Shown here: positions 1 to 9,078 of the stretch, one piece after another | Numbering within the stretch: position 1 is the first letter of the stretch | Layout: every line of letters begins with the position of its first letter | Assembly: GCA_017458225.1 (NCBI GenBank) | Contig: JAFTFX010000022.1 | Coordinates: 91,243-155,242, forward strand | Reading direction: 5' to 3' | Source: Prevotella sp. | GTDB taxonomy: Bacteria; Bacteroidota; Bacteroidia; Bacteroidales; Bacteroidaceae | DNA: 64,000 nt | The notes under the pieces: generated by a model | Told to the model about the DNA's origin: nothing | Seen by the model: the letters and a program-made list of their open reading frames with translations, nothing else | The model's database searches: none | Translations under genes and position numbers: made by a program

Positions 1-1140
1 CTTGTTGAAACCAATCAGTTCCATGACCACCCACGGGCCACTCGTCAACTGCTTCTGTTCTTCTCCTTTTATATTATATAGGTATAAGTGGTTGTAGCCG
101 TCGCGCTGACTTTGGAGGATGAATTTCGTATTGTCCCACGGAAGGAATACGATGGGGTGGAGCGGCTCTACATATTTCGGGCTTGTCTCGCGATACAGTT
201 CTGCGATGCGCTCGCCTGTGGCAGCATCGTAGCTGACCAGTCGGCAGTCGTTTTGGTCGCGGTTCAACTCAAACATGTAGACAGTATGACAGTCGGGACT
301 CCACGCAATGTTGGTGAAATAACGGTCGGTGGGGTCGCCAGCCTGCAAGTAGACGGTCTTTTCTGTAGTCAGGTCATAGATGCCGACGGTTACTTTGTGC
401 GAGGTCATGCCAGCCATCGGGTATTTGTCGGGCTGGTATTCCGCCACTCGAGGGTCGATGTCCACCTGTGGATAGTCGGTTACCATCGACTGGTCCATGC
501 GGTAGAAAGCCAGTCGCTGGCCGTCGGGACTCCAGAACAGGCCTTCGTCGATGCCGAACTCATTGCGGTGGACGGCCTCGCCATAGACAATCTCGTGCGA
601 GCCATCGGTAGTCAGTTGCACCTCGTTGCCTTCGGCATTGCGCACAAAGAGTTGATTGTCGCGTTTGAAAGCCAGTGCCCGTGAGGCCTTGTTCCAGTGC
701 TGTTCGGTCTCGTTGGGCAGAGCGTCTTGTCGCCAGGCGATGCTCTTCTCCTGAAAGTTGAACAGAATGCGCCCCTTGGTACTCTTCAGCAGCACCAGCG
801 GCTCGTTGGCATAGGGATAGGAGGCATAGAACGCTGAATGTGCTTTTTCGCCGATTTCATCGGTTCTAAACAACGTTTTCTTCTGTCCTTTCGCGTCGAT
901 GGTGCCCCCCTCTTCGGCATCCTGATACATCAACTGCTCACCCCACCAGGTGAGGAACAGGTTCTTTGGGCGCAGGTTGTGGAAGTTCGTGCCGCCGAAG
1001 TTCAGGTCTTCAAGGGTGAACAGCTTTTTCTGCGTCTGTGTTGCTGATGGATTCTGGCCTCTCATTGCTGTCAGGATGGGTGCTGCGCATAAAAAGCATA
1101 GGGCCATGATGGCCCTTATGCAGTGTTGATTATTTGTCAT
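1..1140 (-). CDS. Dipeptidyl peptidase IV (S9 family), 5' part only, cut by window edge
   Basis: The minus-strand frame is open from an ATG at 1138-1140 to the window edge (380 codons), so only the N-terminal part is present. It starts with a hydrophobic signal peptide (MALCFLCAAPILTA near residue 11) and continues with the DPP IV beta-propeller pattern: FTLEDLNFGGTNFHNL, FWSPDGQRLAFYRMDQ, YDLTTEKTVYLQAGDPTDRY and SQRDGYNHLYLYN. These enzymes release Xaa-Pro dipeptides in the periplasm or at the outer surface and serve peptide nutrition. The catalytic alpha/beta-hydrolase domain would lie beyond base 1 and cannot be checked. Its start overlaps the last 11 bases of the upstream methyltransferase gene, so the two are probably co-transcribed from the promoter at 2687-2694. 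Confidence 0.88.
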   Translation of the reverse strand, partial: MTNNQHCIRAIMALCFLCAAPILTAMRGQNPSATQTQKKLFTLEDLNFGGTNFHNLRPKNLFLTWWGEQLMYQDAEEGGTIDAKGQKKTLFRTDEIGEKAHSAFYASYPYANEPLVLLKSTKGRILFNFQEKSIAWRQDALPNETEQHWNKASRALAFKRDNQLFVRNAEGNEVQLTTDGSHEIVYGEAVHRNEFGIDEGLFWSPDGQRLAFYRMDQSMVTDYPQVDIDPRVAEYQPDKYPMAGMTSHKVTVGIYDLTTEKTVYLQAGDPTDRYFTNIAWSPDCHTVYMFELNRDQNDCRLVSYDAATGERIAELYRETSPKYVEPLHPIVFLPWDNTKFILQSQRDGYNHLYLYNIKGEEQKQLTSGPWVVMELIGFNK

Positions 1141-2662
1141 GATTAAAACGTCTGTTGTTCTTGAATGGCTTCTTTCCACCACTTCGGTCGAAGTTCTCAT
1201 GGCCGCCACGGTTCTTGCTCTCGAAACGTTTCCCGAAAGGCCGGTCTTTCCGCTCTTCATTCTTCTCTCTTCTCTCCGCTTTCCTCTCATTCCCGAGCAA
1301 AGCTCGCCTACCCGTAGTCTTTTCTCTGTTGAAGTCGTGCTTGTGGAAAGTGAATGAGCGAATGTCGCCGTCTTCGTTGTCGTCTTCTTCGTCTATCCGC
1401 TTCTTGAACTCGCGTTCCTTCTTGAAACGGTGTTTCTCGGACATTTGGCGCTTCTCGTCGTCGGTTTTTACAATGCCGCCCTCGCTGCGGAACTGCTTCA
1501 GCTTGCCGTCGAACATGGTGTACTTGCGGAACTCGCATTCCAGCGATCCGTTGAATACGGGAATCTTGATGCTGGGCTTCAGTCCGATTTGCTCGAAACA
1601 CTCCTCACGATAGCTTAGAATCCAAGCATCGCCTCCCATGAACTGGTGCTTCAGTCGCTCGCCGATCATGCGGTAGGTGCCCAGCAGGTCGGGTGTTGAG
1701 ATACGCTCGCCGTAGGGTGGGTTGGTGACGATGATGCTCTTCTCCTTGGGTTGTGTGAAGTCCTTGAAGTCCTGTTGCTCGACGGTGATGTCGGCGGTCA
1801 GGCCGGCAGCCTTGGCGTTCAGCCGGGCTGTGTTGACGGCCTTCATGTCAACATCGTAGCCGTAGATGTGATGATTGAACTCACGCTCCTGCGAATCGTC
1901 ATTATAGATACGGTCGAAGAGGTCGGCATCGAAGTCGGGCCATTTTTCAAAGGCATACTCCTTGCGGAACAAACCGGGAGCCATGTTGCGCGCAATGAGG
2001 GCGGCCTCTACGAGCAGTGTGCCGCTGCCGCACATTGGGTCGATGAAGTCGGTGTCGCCCTTCCAGCCGGTCATGAGTATCATGCCAGCGGCCAGCACCT
2101 CGTTCAGCGGAGCCTCTACACTCTCCTGACGATAGCCACGACGGTGCAGGCTCTCGCCCGACGAGTCGAGACACAGCGTGCAGTCGGCATCGGCAACGTG
2201 GATGTGCAGGCGCAGGTCGGGGTTGGCCACTGAGATGTTCGGGCGGCTTCCCGTCTTCTCGCGGAACTGGTCGACGATAGCATCCTTCACCTTGTAGCTG
2301 ACGAACTTGGAGTGGCGGAACTCTTCAGAGAACACCACGGCATCGACAGCGAACGTGCGGTCGTTGTCCAAATAGTTGCTCCAGTCAATTTTCTTGATTT
2401 CGTTGTAGACGTCGTCGGCGCTCTGTGCCTTGAAGCGTGCAATGGGCTTCAGCACCTTGATGGCCGTGTGTAGAGAAAAATTGGCGCGGTACATCAGTTC
2501 TTTGTCGCCCGTGAACGATACCATACGTCTACCCATGTGAATTTTTTTTGCCCCCAGTTGGGCCAGTTCTTTCGCCAGTACAGGTTCCAGTCCCATGAAC
2601 GTCTTGGCGATAAACTCCTGCTCAGCGTTTTGAGTCAGGACAGTGTCAATTTGTTGTTCCAT
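1130..2662 (-). CDS. THUMP-domain class I SAM-dependent rRNA methyltransferase (RlmL-like)
   Basis: The product is 510 aa if it starts at MEQQIDTV. The frame is open 18 codons further up, but that would run into the promoter box at 2687-2694, so the inner ATG is preferred. An N-terminal THUMP region (FMGLEPVLAKELAQLGAKKI) is followed by a Rossmann methyltransferase with the motif DPMCGSGTLLVEAA and the N6-adenine/N2-guanine type catalytic motif NPPYGER. This matches the RlmL/YcbY N-terminal half, which makes m2G in 23S rRNA; the RlmK half is absent. About the last 110 residues are a highly charged Lys/Arg/Asp/Glu tail ending in Arg/Gly/Phe/Asn-rich sequence, probably disordered and RNA-binding. 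The exact target base cannot be told from sequence. Confidence 0.9.
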   Translation of the reverse strand: MEQQIDTVLTQNAEQEFIAKTFMGLEPVLAKELAQLGAKKIHMGRRMVSFTGDKELMYRANFSLHTAIKVLKPIARFKAQSADDVYNEIKKIDWSNYLDNDRTFAVDAVVFSEEFRHSKFVSYKVKDAIVDQFREKTGSRPNISVANPDLRLHIHVADADCTLCLDSSGESLHRRGYRQESVEAPLNEVLAAGMILMTGWKGDTDFIDPMCGSGTLLVEAALIARNMAPGLFRKEYAFEKWPDFDADLFDRIYNDDSQEREFNHHIYGYDVDMKAVNTARLNAKAAGLTADITVEQQDFKDFTQPKEKSIIVTNPPYGERISTPDLLGTYRMIGERLKHQFMGGDAWILSYREECFEQIGLKPSIKIPVFNGSLECEFRKYTMFDGKLKQFRSEGGIVKTDDEKRQMSEKHRFKKEREFKKRIDEEDDNEDGDIRSFTFHKHDFNREKTTGRRALLGNERKAERREKNEERKDRPFGKRFESKNRGGHENFDRSGGKKPFKNNRRFNHDK

Positions 2663-2686
2663 TATCAATGAAGTGAATTTGGACTG

Positions 2687-2694
2687 CAAAGTTA
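2687..2694 (-). promoter_or_regulatory. -7 box of the methyltransferase operon
   Basis: On the minus strand this reads TAACTTTG, a match to the Bacteroidetes -7 consensus TAnnTTTG, 24 bases before the ATG chosen at 2662. Confidence 0.65.
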
Positions 2695-2757
2695 CGTTAA
2701 AAGACGCAAAATACAAAATTATTCCTAATTAATAATTCATAATTCAATAATAATTTG

Positions 2758-2765
2758 TACTTTTG
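2758..2765 (+). promoter_or_regulatory. -7 box of the histidine kinase gene
   Basis: TACTTTTG matches TAnnTTTG, 31 bases before the kinase ATG. It is divergent from the methyltransferase promoter about 65 bases away. Confidence 0.65.
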
Positions 2766-2796
2766 CAGTTGTTCTTAATGTCAACTATCTGAACCT

Positions 2797-4059
2797 ATGA
2801 CATCACTCTTTCTATATGCCTCGCAGCACTCGGAGCTCACGGATTATATTATTTGGACCGTGCTTCTGCTTATTCTGCTGATTTTTATTGTCTTTATTTT
2901 CTGGCAGCGCAAAGCTGGCCGTGAGTTGTCGTACGAACTGAAACTGCTCGAAAAGGTCAAGAAGAGCAATATTGAATATGAGTTCGTGCTGAAGGCCATG
3001 AAACTTTCCACGTGGCATATAGACCCAGAAACCATGAACGTGACCTACGACAACGACTTCCGCGACAAGGGCGATTTGTGGAAGCCCGAGGAAGACGGAT
3101 CGGGTCTGAAAGCCAGCTCTACGCTGCTCTACGAGCAAGACGGCGAGCGTGTCTTTGAGGCACTGAAGAAGATTTGTGAGGGTCTGACCGAAGAGTATCA
3201 TGAGATTTACCGCGTGATGATTCCCAACTCCAACAAGTTCTACTGGGAAGAGAGCTATGCTACCATCGCCGAGCGCAATGTGGAAGGTAAGCCGCTGAAG
3301 ATTGTGGGAACGTCGATGCGCATTGATGACCGTAAGGATATGGAGAACGCCTTGGTAGAGGCACGCTACAAGGCTGAGGAGAGCGATCGTCTGAAGACGG
3401 CCTTCCTGGCGAATATGAGCCATGAAATCCGCACGCCGCTGAATGCCATCGTGGGCTTTACCAGTGTGCTGCCCGACGTTACTGAGGCTGAGGAACGACA
3501 GACACTGCTCGACCTGATTCACGAGAATACTCAGAAACTGTTGCGCATCGTTGACGATGTGGTGAGCATATCGAAAGTCGAGGCTGGCAAGGAAGAACTG
3601 ATGATTTCAACGTTTGACCTGTCGATCACACTGCGTGAGATTATAGACCAGTATACCCCGAAACTGAAGCCCGGCGTGGAGATGAAGACCAACTTCCAAG
3701 ACCAGTCGCTGATGGTGGTTACCGACAAGAACCGCGTGCAGGAAATAGTGCGGCATTTGTTGTCGAATGCCGTGAAGTTTACCGATCATGGCCATGTGGA
3801 GGTGGGATTCGAACAGCATGGCAGCGAACATGTGCGCCTGTGGGTTGAAGATACTGGCAAGGGAATCTCGCCCGATAATCAAGAGCGAGTGTTCGAACGT
3901 TTCTTCAAAGTCGATGAGTTCGTACCAGGTGCAGGTCTCGGACTGAGCACCTGTCGCACGATGGCCTATAGCTTGGGCGGCAGCGTTACGGTACAGTCGG
4001 AACTGGATGAGGGTTCAACGTTCACTTTCGAGTTCCCACAGCAGAAGGTTGCCATGTAG
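2797..4059 (+). CDS. Membrane-anchored hybrid-free sensor histidine kinase
   Basis: This 420-aa protein has one transmembrane segment (about residues 17-38: IIWTVLLLILLIFIVFIFW), then a PAS-like sensor region (about 60-185, with WHIDPETMNVTYDNDF). A HisKA dimerisation domain carries the phospho-acceptor His in MSHEIRTPLNAIVGF (about residue 209). The HATPase domain shows the N box (LLSNAVKFTD), G1 (VEDTGKGIS) and G2 (GAGLGLST). No receiver domain or DNA-binding output is fused, and no response regulator lies next to it, so its partner is elsewhere. With almost no periplasmic loop, it probably senses a cytoplasmic or membrane signal. The next gene converges on it across the terminator at 4093-4121. 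Confidence 0.92.
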   Translation: MTSLFLYASQHSELTDYIIWTVLLLILLIFIVFIFWQRKAGRELSYELKLLEKVKKSNIEYEFVLKAMKLSTWHIDPETMNVTYDNDFRDKGDLWKPEEDGSGLKASSTLLYEQDGERVFEALKKICEGLTEEYHEIYRVMIPNSNKFYWEESYATIAERNVEGKPLKIVGTSMRIDDRKDMENALVEARYKAEESDRLKTAFLANMSHEIRTPLNAIVGFTSVLPDVTEAEERQTLLDLIHENTQKLLRIVDDVVSISKVEAGKEELMISTFDLSITLREIIDQYTPKLKPGVEMKTNFQDQSLMVVTDKNRVQEIVRHLLSNAVKFTDHGHVEVGFEQHGSEHVRLWVEDTGKGISPDNQERVFERFFKVDEFVPGAGLGLSTCRTMAYSLGGSVTVQSELDEGSTFTFEFPQQKVAM

Positions 4060-4092
4060 TTTCGGCTCAGAAAGTCGTTGTGAATGATTCAA

Positions 4093-4121
4093 AAAAAGTC
4101 GCTGTGCTACAGCGACTTTTT
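4093..4121. terminator. Bidirectional hairpin terminator between the kinase gene and lptB
   Basis: A 13-bp perfect stem (AAAAAGTCGCTGT with ACAGCGACTTTTT) and a 3-nt loop have A-run and T-run flanks, so it can end transcripts from both sides. The lptB stop codon lies in the loop and its last three codons (Lys-Ser-Leu) form one arm. Confidence 0.85.
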
Positions 4122-4913
4122 GTCTTCTTCCTCCTCTTTCTTTTTCCTTTCTTCCTCCAGCAGTTGGAAGTCTTTTTTGCGTAGTACAAACGATGTTGTG
4201 AGGTATTTCTCGCGTACAATCTTATTCTCTGCCAGTTCTTCAGGCGAGCCGTGAAAAAGGATACGGCCCTCGAAGAGCAGGTAGGCACGGTCGGTGATGG
4301 TGAGTGTCTCGTCGACGTTGTGGTCGGTGATCAGAATGCCGATGTTGCGGTCTTTCAGTTTCCATACAATTTGCTGAATATCTTCCACGGCAATGGGGTC
4401 GACACCGGCAAACGGCTCGTCAAGCATGATGAAGCGCGGCTCGATGGCTAGGCAGCGTGCAATCTCGCAACGTCGGCGTTCGCCGCCCGACAACTGGTCG
4501 CCCTTGTTCTTGCGCACCTTGCCCAGACGGAACTCCTTGATGAGGCTCTCCAGTTTCTCCAACTGGTAGTCGCGCGGCTTTCCCGTCATCTCCAGCACCG
4601 ACAAGATGTTGTCTTCCACGCTCATCTTGCGGAACACCGAAGCCTCCTGCGCCAGGTAGCCGATACCGGCACGTGCACGCTTGTAGACGGGGTAGGTGGT
4701 CACCTCCTCGTCGCCCAGGTAGATATGCCCGCCGTTGGGCACCACCAGTCCGGTAGTCATATAGAACGAGGTGGTTTTGCCGGCACCGTTAGGTCCCAGC
4801 AGACCCACGATCTCTCCCTGTGCCACATGAAAGCTTACGTCGTTGACCACGGTGCGTTTGCCGTAGCGCTTGATGAGCCCTTCTGTGCGAAGTATCAATG
4901 AATCTTCAGCCAT
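4107..4913 (-). CDS. lptB: LPS export ABC transporter ATP-binding protein LptB
   Basis: The 268-aa cytoplasmic ATPase powers LptFG extraction of lipopolysaccharide from the inner membrane. Walker [10 protein letters not shown], signature LSGGERRR, Walker [11 protein letters not shown] and the switch His ([10 protein letters not shown]) are all present, and the [18 protein letters not shown] region is characteristic of LptB. The chosen start (MAEDSLIL) lies 19 bases below a -7 box. An acidic/basic coiled C-terminal tail ([15 protein letters not shown]) extends beyond the usual E. coli length. The neighbouring mlaE-mlaF genes diverge from it, so two envelope-lipid transport units share one promoter region. 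LptF, LptG and LptC are not in the window. Confidence 0.95.
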   Translation of the reverse strand: MAEDSLILRTEGLIKRYGKRTVVNDVSFHVAQGEIVGLLGPNGAGKTTSFYMTTGLVVPNGGHIYLGDEEVTTYPVYKRARAGIGYLAQEASVFRKMSVEDNILSVLEMTGKPRDYQLEKLESLIKEFRLGKVRKNKGDQLSGGERRRCEIARCLAIEPRFIMLDEPFAGVDPIAVEDIQQIVWKLKDRNIGILITDHNVDETLTITDRAYLLFEGRILFHGSPEELAENKIVREKYLTTSFVLRKKDFQLLEEERKKKEEEEDKKSL

Positions 4914-4932
4914 AATTTGAATAATTTTCGTG

Positions 4933-4940
4933 CAAAGATA
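4933..4940 (-). promoter_or_regulatory. -7 box of lptB
   Basis: Reads TATCTTTG on the minus strand, an exact TAnnTTTG match. It lies 21 bases from the mlaE -7 box on the other strand, so the two divergent promoters overlap. Confidence 0.75.
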
Positions 4941-4961
4941 CGATATTTTTGGAAAAATGAC

Positions 4962-4969
4962 TACCTTTG
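4962..4969 (+). promoter_or_regulatory. -7 box of mlaE-mlaF
   Basis: TACCTTTG matches TAnnTTTG. It rules out a start at 4967 for mlaE and points to the GTG at 4991. Confidence 0.75.
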
Positions 4970-4990
4970 CACGATAAAAAGACAAAAACT

Positions 4991-5746
4991 GTGCAGAAAA
5001 ATATATTTTATAGGTGGCTGACCGCCTTTGGCCGCTATCTGATTCTGATGGGCAGAACTTTCAGCGTGCCCGAGCGTTTCCGCATGTTTTGGAAGCAATA
5101 TGTTAAGGAGATGGCCCAACTGGGTGTTAACTCGATAGGCATTGTGTTGCTGATATCGTTTTTTATCGGTGCGGTCATCTGCATTCAGATGAAGCTGAAC
5201 ATTGAGAGCCCGTGGATGCCTCGCTGGGTGGCAGGCTACACCACACGCGAAATCATGCTGCTGGAGTTTTCCAGTTCTATCATGTGTCTGATTCTGGCCG
5301 GCAAGGTGGGGTCGAATATCGCCTCGGAAATTGGCACGATGCGCGTGACACAGCAGATTGATGCCCTCGACATCATGGGTGTTAACTCGGCCAGCTACCT
5401 CATTCTTCCGAAGATTATGGGCATGGTGACCATCATGCCGTTCCTGGTCATCTTCTCATCGGTGATGGGCATCGTGGGTGCCTATGGTACGGCCTATATC
5501 GGTCATATCATGCCACCCGACGACCTGACGGCCGGCCTGCAGCATGATTTCCAGTCGTGGTTCGTGTGGATGTCGATCATCAAGAGCCTGTTCTTTGCCT
5601 TTATTATTACGAGTGTGGCTTCTTATTTCGGCTATACGGTAGAAGGCGGCTCGGTGAATGTGGGCAAGGCTTCGACCGATGCCGTGGTGTCGTCGAGTGC
5701 GCTCATCTTGTTTTCTGATGTGTTCTTAACCCAGTTGCTGTCATGA
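4991..5746 (+). CDS. mlaE: MlaE/YrbE-type phospholipid ABC transporter permease
   Basis: About 251 aa from a GTG start; no ATG fits before residue 20 of this product, and a start at 4967 would sit inside the -7 box. The family hallmarks are clear: [63 protein letters not shown] and a C-terminal [20 protein letters not shown]. Five or so hydrophobic segments are seen. MlaE with MlaF forms the inner-membrane part of the system that moves phospholipids between inner and outer membranes. The next gene overlaps by 4 bases. No MCE-domain protein (MlaD) follows, so the substrate-binding subunit must be encoded elsewhere. Confidence 0.92.
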   Translation: MQKNIFYRWLTAFGRYLILMGRTFSVPERFRMFWKQYVKEMAQLGVNSIGIVLLISFFIGAVICIQMKLNIESPWMPRWVAGYTTREIMLLEFSSSIMCLILAGKVGSNIASEIGTMRVTQQIDALDIMGVNSASYLILPKIMGMVTIMPFLVIFSSVMGIVGAYGTAYIGHIMPPDDLTAGLQHDFQSWFVWMSIIKSLFFAFIITSVASYFGYTVEGGSVNVGKASTDAVVSSSALILFSDVFLTQLLS

Positions 5747-6519
5747 TTGAAGTAAGGAACCTGTATAAATCGTTTGACGAAAAAGATGTGCTGAAGGGCA
5801 TCTCCACCGTGTTCGAAGACGGCAAGACAAACCTGATTATCGGTCAGTCGGGCTCGGGTAAGACTGTGCTGATGAAGAACCTTGTGGGACTGCTGGAGCC
5901 TACCAGTGGCCAGATACTGTATGACGATCGCGACTTTGTCAAGATGACGAAGAAAGAGAAAGTGATGATGCGTCGCGAGATGGGTATGATTTTCCAGAGT
6001 GCCGCCCTCTTTGACTCGTTGACGGTGCTGGAGAACGTGATGTTCCCACTAGACATGTTCTCGTCGATGACGCTGCGTGAGCGTACAAAGCGCGCAATGG
6101 ACTGTCTGGATCGTGTGAACCTGGTGGGAGCCGAACAGAAGTACCCTGGCGAGATATCGGGCGGCATGCAGAAGCGCGTGGCCATTGCCCGTGCCATTGC
6201 CCTGAACCCGAAGTATCTGTTCTGCGACGAGCCGAACAGTGGTCTTGACCCGAAGACCTCGCTGGTCATCGACGAGTTGCTGCACTCCATTACCCGTGAG
6301 TTCAACATGACCACCATCATCAACACCCACGACATGAACTCGGTGATGGGCATCGGTGAGAATATCATCTTCATTTATGAAGGACACAAGGAGTGGCAGG
6401 GCGTATCGGCCGACATCATGGGCTCTACCAACAAGCGGCTCACCGACTTCATCTTTGCCAGTGATTTGCTGAAAGAGATGCGCCAGGCCATTGTGCATGA
6501 AACCATACAAAAAAAGTGA
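5743..6519 (+). CDS. mlaF: MlaF-type ABC transporter ATP-binding protein
   Basis: 258 aa. Walker A GQSGSGKTVLMKN, signature ISGGMQKRVAIAR, Walker B YLFCDEPNSGLDP and the switch-His segment TIINTHDMNSV are all present. The TVLENVMFPLDMF stretch and the GMQKR form of the signature are typical of the MlaF branch. The ATG overlaps the mlaE stop, so the two are translationally coupled. It supplies ATP hydrolysis for MlaE-dependent lipid transport at the inner membrane. Confidence 0.93.
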   Translation: MIEVRNLYKSFDEKDVLKGISTVFEDGKTNLIIGQSGSGKTVLMKNLVGLLEPTSGQILYDDRDFVKMTKKEKVMMRREMGMIFQSAALFDSLTVLENVMFPLDMFSSMTLRERTKRAMDCLDRVNLVGAEQKYPGEISGGMQKRVAIARAIALNPKYLFCDEPNSGLDPKTSLVIDELLHSITREFNMTTIINTHDMNSVMGIGENIIFIYEGHKEWQGVSADIMGSTNKRLTDFIFASDLLKEMRQAIVHETIQKK

Positions 6520-6558
6520 AATAATGGTGCAAAGCGATAGATTTATACGGAAAATGTG

Positions 6559-6566
6559 TATCTTTG
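6559..6566 (+). promoter_or_regulatory. -7 box of the parA-parB operon
   Basis: TATCTTTG, exact TAnnTTTG match, 32 bases before the parA ATG at 6598. It rules out the longer reading starting at 6556. Confidence 0.75.
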
Positions 6567-6597
6567 CATTTTGATTATTAAAGGAAAGAGATTGGAA

Positions 6598-7362
6598 ATG
6601 GGAAAAATTATTGCATTAGCCAACCAAAAAGGTGGTGTGGGAAAGACGACAACCACCATTAATCTTGCCGCTTCGCTTGCCACACTGGAGAAGACTGTGC
6701 TGGTGGTCGATGCCGATCCTCAGGCCAACGCTTCCAGCGGTTTGGGTGTGGATATCAAGGAAGTGGATTGCTCTATCTATGAATGTATTATCGACAAGGC
6801 CGATGTGCGCGATGCCATCTATACCACCGATATCGACGGGCTTGACATCATCCCCAGCCATATAGACTTGGTGGGTGCCGAGATAGAAATGCTGAATTTG
6901 GAGAACCGCGAGAAAATCATTAAGCAGCTGCTTGACCCACTGCGTAGCGAATACGACTATATACTGATTGACTGCTCGCCTTCGCTGGGACTGATTACAG
7001 TTAACGCGCTGACAGCTGCCGACTCGGTCATCATTCCTGTGCAGTGTGAGTATTTTGCGCTTGAAGGCATCTCGAAACTGCTGAATACCATTAAAATCAT
7101 CAAGTCGAAACTGAACCCGAGGCTTGAGATAGAGGGTTTCCTGCTGACTATGTACGATTCGCGCCTGCGTCTGGCCAACCAGATTTATGACGAGGTGAAG
7201 CGCCACTTCCAGGAACTGGTGTTCAAGACCGTCATTCAGCGCAACGTGAAACTTTCTGAGAGCCCCTCACACGGTCTGCCCGTCATTCTCTACGATGCCG
7301 ATTCGACAGGCTCGAAGAATCATCTGGCTTTGGCCAAAGAAATCATAAATAAGAATAAGTAA
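6598..7362 (+). CDS. parA: Chromosome partitioning ATPase ParA (Soj)
   Basis: 254 aa from the ATG after the promoter at 6559. The deviant Walker A KGGVGKTTTTINLAASLA, the A' motif DADPQANASSGLG and the Walker B region DYILIDCSPSLGLITVNAL are all present, with the typical chromosomal ParA length. ParA binds DNA as an ATP-bound dimer and is stimulated by ParB to segregate replication origins. The stop shares a base with the parB ATG, so the two are coupled. A parS site was looked for by eye but none was recognised in the window. Confidence 0.95.
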   Translation: MGKIIALANQKGGVGKTTTTINLAASLATLEKTVLVVDADPQANASSGLGVDIKEVDCSIYECIIDKADVRDAIYTTDIDGLDIIPSHIDLVGAEIEMLNLENREKIIKQLLDPLRSEYDYILIDCSPSLGLITVNALTAADSVIIPVQCEYFALEGISKLLNTIKIIKSKLNPRLEIEGFLLTMYDSRLRLANQIYDEVKRHFQELVFKTVIQRNVKLSESPSHGLPVILYDADSTGSKNHLALAKEIINKNK

Positions 7363-8291
7363 TGGCTGTACACAAGAAATACACGAAGACCTCGGCTGTG
7401 CTGGGCCGTGGCCTTGACGATATAGGCAACGGCCGTGGGCTGGACGCACTCATAGATACCAGCGATGTGAAGACGCAGGGCTCGTCGAACCTGAACGAGA
7501 TACCCATTGAGCAGATAGAACCCAATCCTGATCAGCCTCGCCGCGAGTTTGACCCTACGGCTCTGCAGGAACTGGCCGCCAGCATACAGAACATGGGCAT
7601 CATCGCCCCCATTACCCTGCGGCAGGTGGCCACCGACCGCTATCAGATTATAGCAGGTGAACGCCGTTGGCGAGCCTCGCAGATGGCTGGCCTGACAACG
7701 ATTCCCGCCTATATCCGCACCGTGGAAGACGAGAACGTGATGGAGTTGGCACTGGTGGAGAATATCCAGCGCGAAGACCTGAACGCCATTGAGATTGCAC
7801 TGGCCTACGAACATCTAGCCGAGACAACTGGCATGACGCAGGAGAAAATATCAGAGCGCGTGGGTAAAAGCCGAACGGCCGTTACTAATTACATGCGTCT
7901 GCTGAAATTACCTGCACAGATTCAGATGGCCTTGAAGAATCACGAAATTGACATGGGACATGCCCGCGCGCTGCTCTCTGTCGACTCGCCCTCCATGCAG
8001 CTGAAGCTGTTCAAGGAGGTACAGAAGAATCAGTATTCCGTGCGCAAGGTGGAAGAGATGGTTCAGATGCTGAAGAACGGTGAGGACGTGCAGAGCGTCA
8101 ATAAGAAAATTGCGTCGAAGACACCGTTGCCAGCTGAGTTCAATGTACTGAAAAAGCGGCTCTCCGACCTGTTCCAGGCCAAGGTGCAGATGACCTGCTC
8201 GCCCACAGGAAAAGGTAAGATTAGTATTCCCTTTGCCAACGACGAGGAACTGGAGCGCATCATGAACGTGATAGACCGACTGAGAAATTGA
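7362..8291 (+). CDS. parB: Chromosome partitioning protein ParB (Spo0J)
   Basis: 309 aa. The N-terminal CTP-binding region has box IEQIEPNPDQPRREFD and GERRWRASQMAGL, followed by ENIQREDLNAIE. The helix-turn-helix is QEKISERVGKSRTAVTNYMRLLKLP, and the C-terminal dimerisation domain ends at the stop. ParB loads at parS sites and spreads along DNA as a CTP-dependent clamp. The gene order parA-parB-DUF5683-lytic transglycosylase-RSH is a well-known Bacteroidetes arrangement and makes this the chromosomal rather than a plasmid system. Confidence 0.95.
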   Translation: MAVHKKYTKTSAVLGRGLDDIGNGRGLDALIDTSDVKTQGSSNLNEIPIEQIEPNPDQPRREFDPTALQELAASIQNMGIIAPITLRQVATDRYQIIAGERRWRASQMAGLTTIPAYIRTVEDENVMELALVENIQREDLNAIEIALAYEHLAETTGMTQEKISERVGKSRTAVTNYMRLLKLPAQIQMALKNHEIDMGHARALLSVDSPSMQLKLFKEVQKNQYSVRKVEEMVQMLKNGEDVQSVNKKIASKTPLPAEFNVLKKRLSDLFQAKVQMTCSPTGKGKISIPFANDEELERIMNVIDRLRN

Positions 8292-9061
8292 GACAACACC
8301 TTATTTATATTTATACGCGCGTGAGACTGACAGCCGCTGTTCTGTTCTTAATGGCAAGCAGCGTGGTTAAGGCTCAGACAGTAGCTGCCGACTCGGTTGT
8401 TGCTGCTGTCGACTCGTTGTATGAACAAATGGCCGTCGACTCGCTATCGGAAAAAATGATTGTTGACTCAGTCGTCGCCACTGCCGACTCGTCGGTCTCG
8501 CTGATGGTTGCCTCAAAGCCTCTTAAGAAGATGCGCGAGCAGCGCGACTGGAGTACCTGGCGGCCCGATCCGCAGCGGGCACTGTGGCTGGCACTGGTCT
8601 TCCCCGGGGGCGGACAAATTTATAATCGCAAATACTGGAAGCTGCCGTTAGTCTATGGAGGCTTCATCGGATGCGTTTACGCCATGTCGTGGAACAGTAT
8701 GATGTACAAGGACTATCAGCAGGCCTATCTGGACATCATGGATGACGACCCGAACACGGCCAGCTATAACAAGTTCCTGCATCTGGGCCGGCAGATTGAC
8801 TCGTCGAACATGGAGCACTACAAGCAGATTTTCAAAAGCCGTAAAGACATGTACCGACGTTGGCGCGACCTGAGTTTTTTCGCTATGGTGGGTGTCTACG
8901 CACTGTCGGTCATCGATGCCTACGTTGATGCAGAACTGTCGGAATTCGATATCTCGAAGGAACTGTCGATGAAGGTGCGACCGGCTGTCATCAGTAATGG
9001 ACAGTCGCAGAATCCCCTCTATGCCGCGTCGTTAGGTGTGAACTGCAGCTTGAATTTTTAA
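8288..9061 (+). CDS. DUF5683 family envelope protein
   Basis: 257 aa if it starts at the TTG that overlaps the parB stop by four bases; a GTG at 8321 is an alternative. An N-terminal signal peptide or anchor ends near VVKAQ. It is followed by an Asp-Ser-rich spacer with repeated VDS units (about residues 34-72), then the conserved domain WLALVFPGGGQIYNRKYWKLPLVYGGFIGCVY with one or two membrane segments, and a further hydrophobic segment near FFAMVGVYALSVIDAYVDA. The biochemical role is unknown. The conserved position after parB and before a peptidoglycan lytic enzyme suggests envelope function. Confidence 0.82.
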   Translation: MRQHLIYIYTRVRLTAAVLFLMASSVVKAQTVAADSVVAAVDSLYEQMAVDSLSEKMIVDSVVATADSSVSLMVASKPLKKMREQRDWSTWRPDPQRALWLALVFPGGGQIYNRKYWKLPLVYGGFIGCVYAMSWNSMMYKDYQQAYLDIMDDDPNTASYNKFLHLGRQIDSSNMEHYKQIFKSRKDMYRRWRDLSFFAMVGVYALSVIDAYVDAELSEFDISKELSMKVRPAVISNGQSQNPLYAASLGVNCSLNF

Positions 9062-9078
9062 AACTGAACGAAACGAAA

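Noticed and set aside
88-684. Plus-strand open frame in the DPP IV region
   Set aside because: It is opposite the minus-strand DPP IV fragment, which has a signal peptide and family motifs, and its own product looks like no protein.
4967-4990. N-terminal extension of MlaE from TTG at 4967
   Set aside because: The codons lie in the -7 box TACCTTTG and so would not be transcribed.
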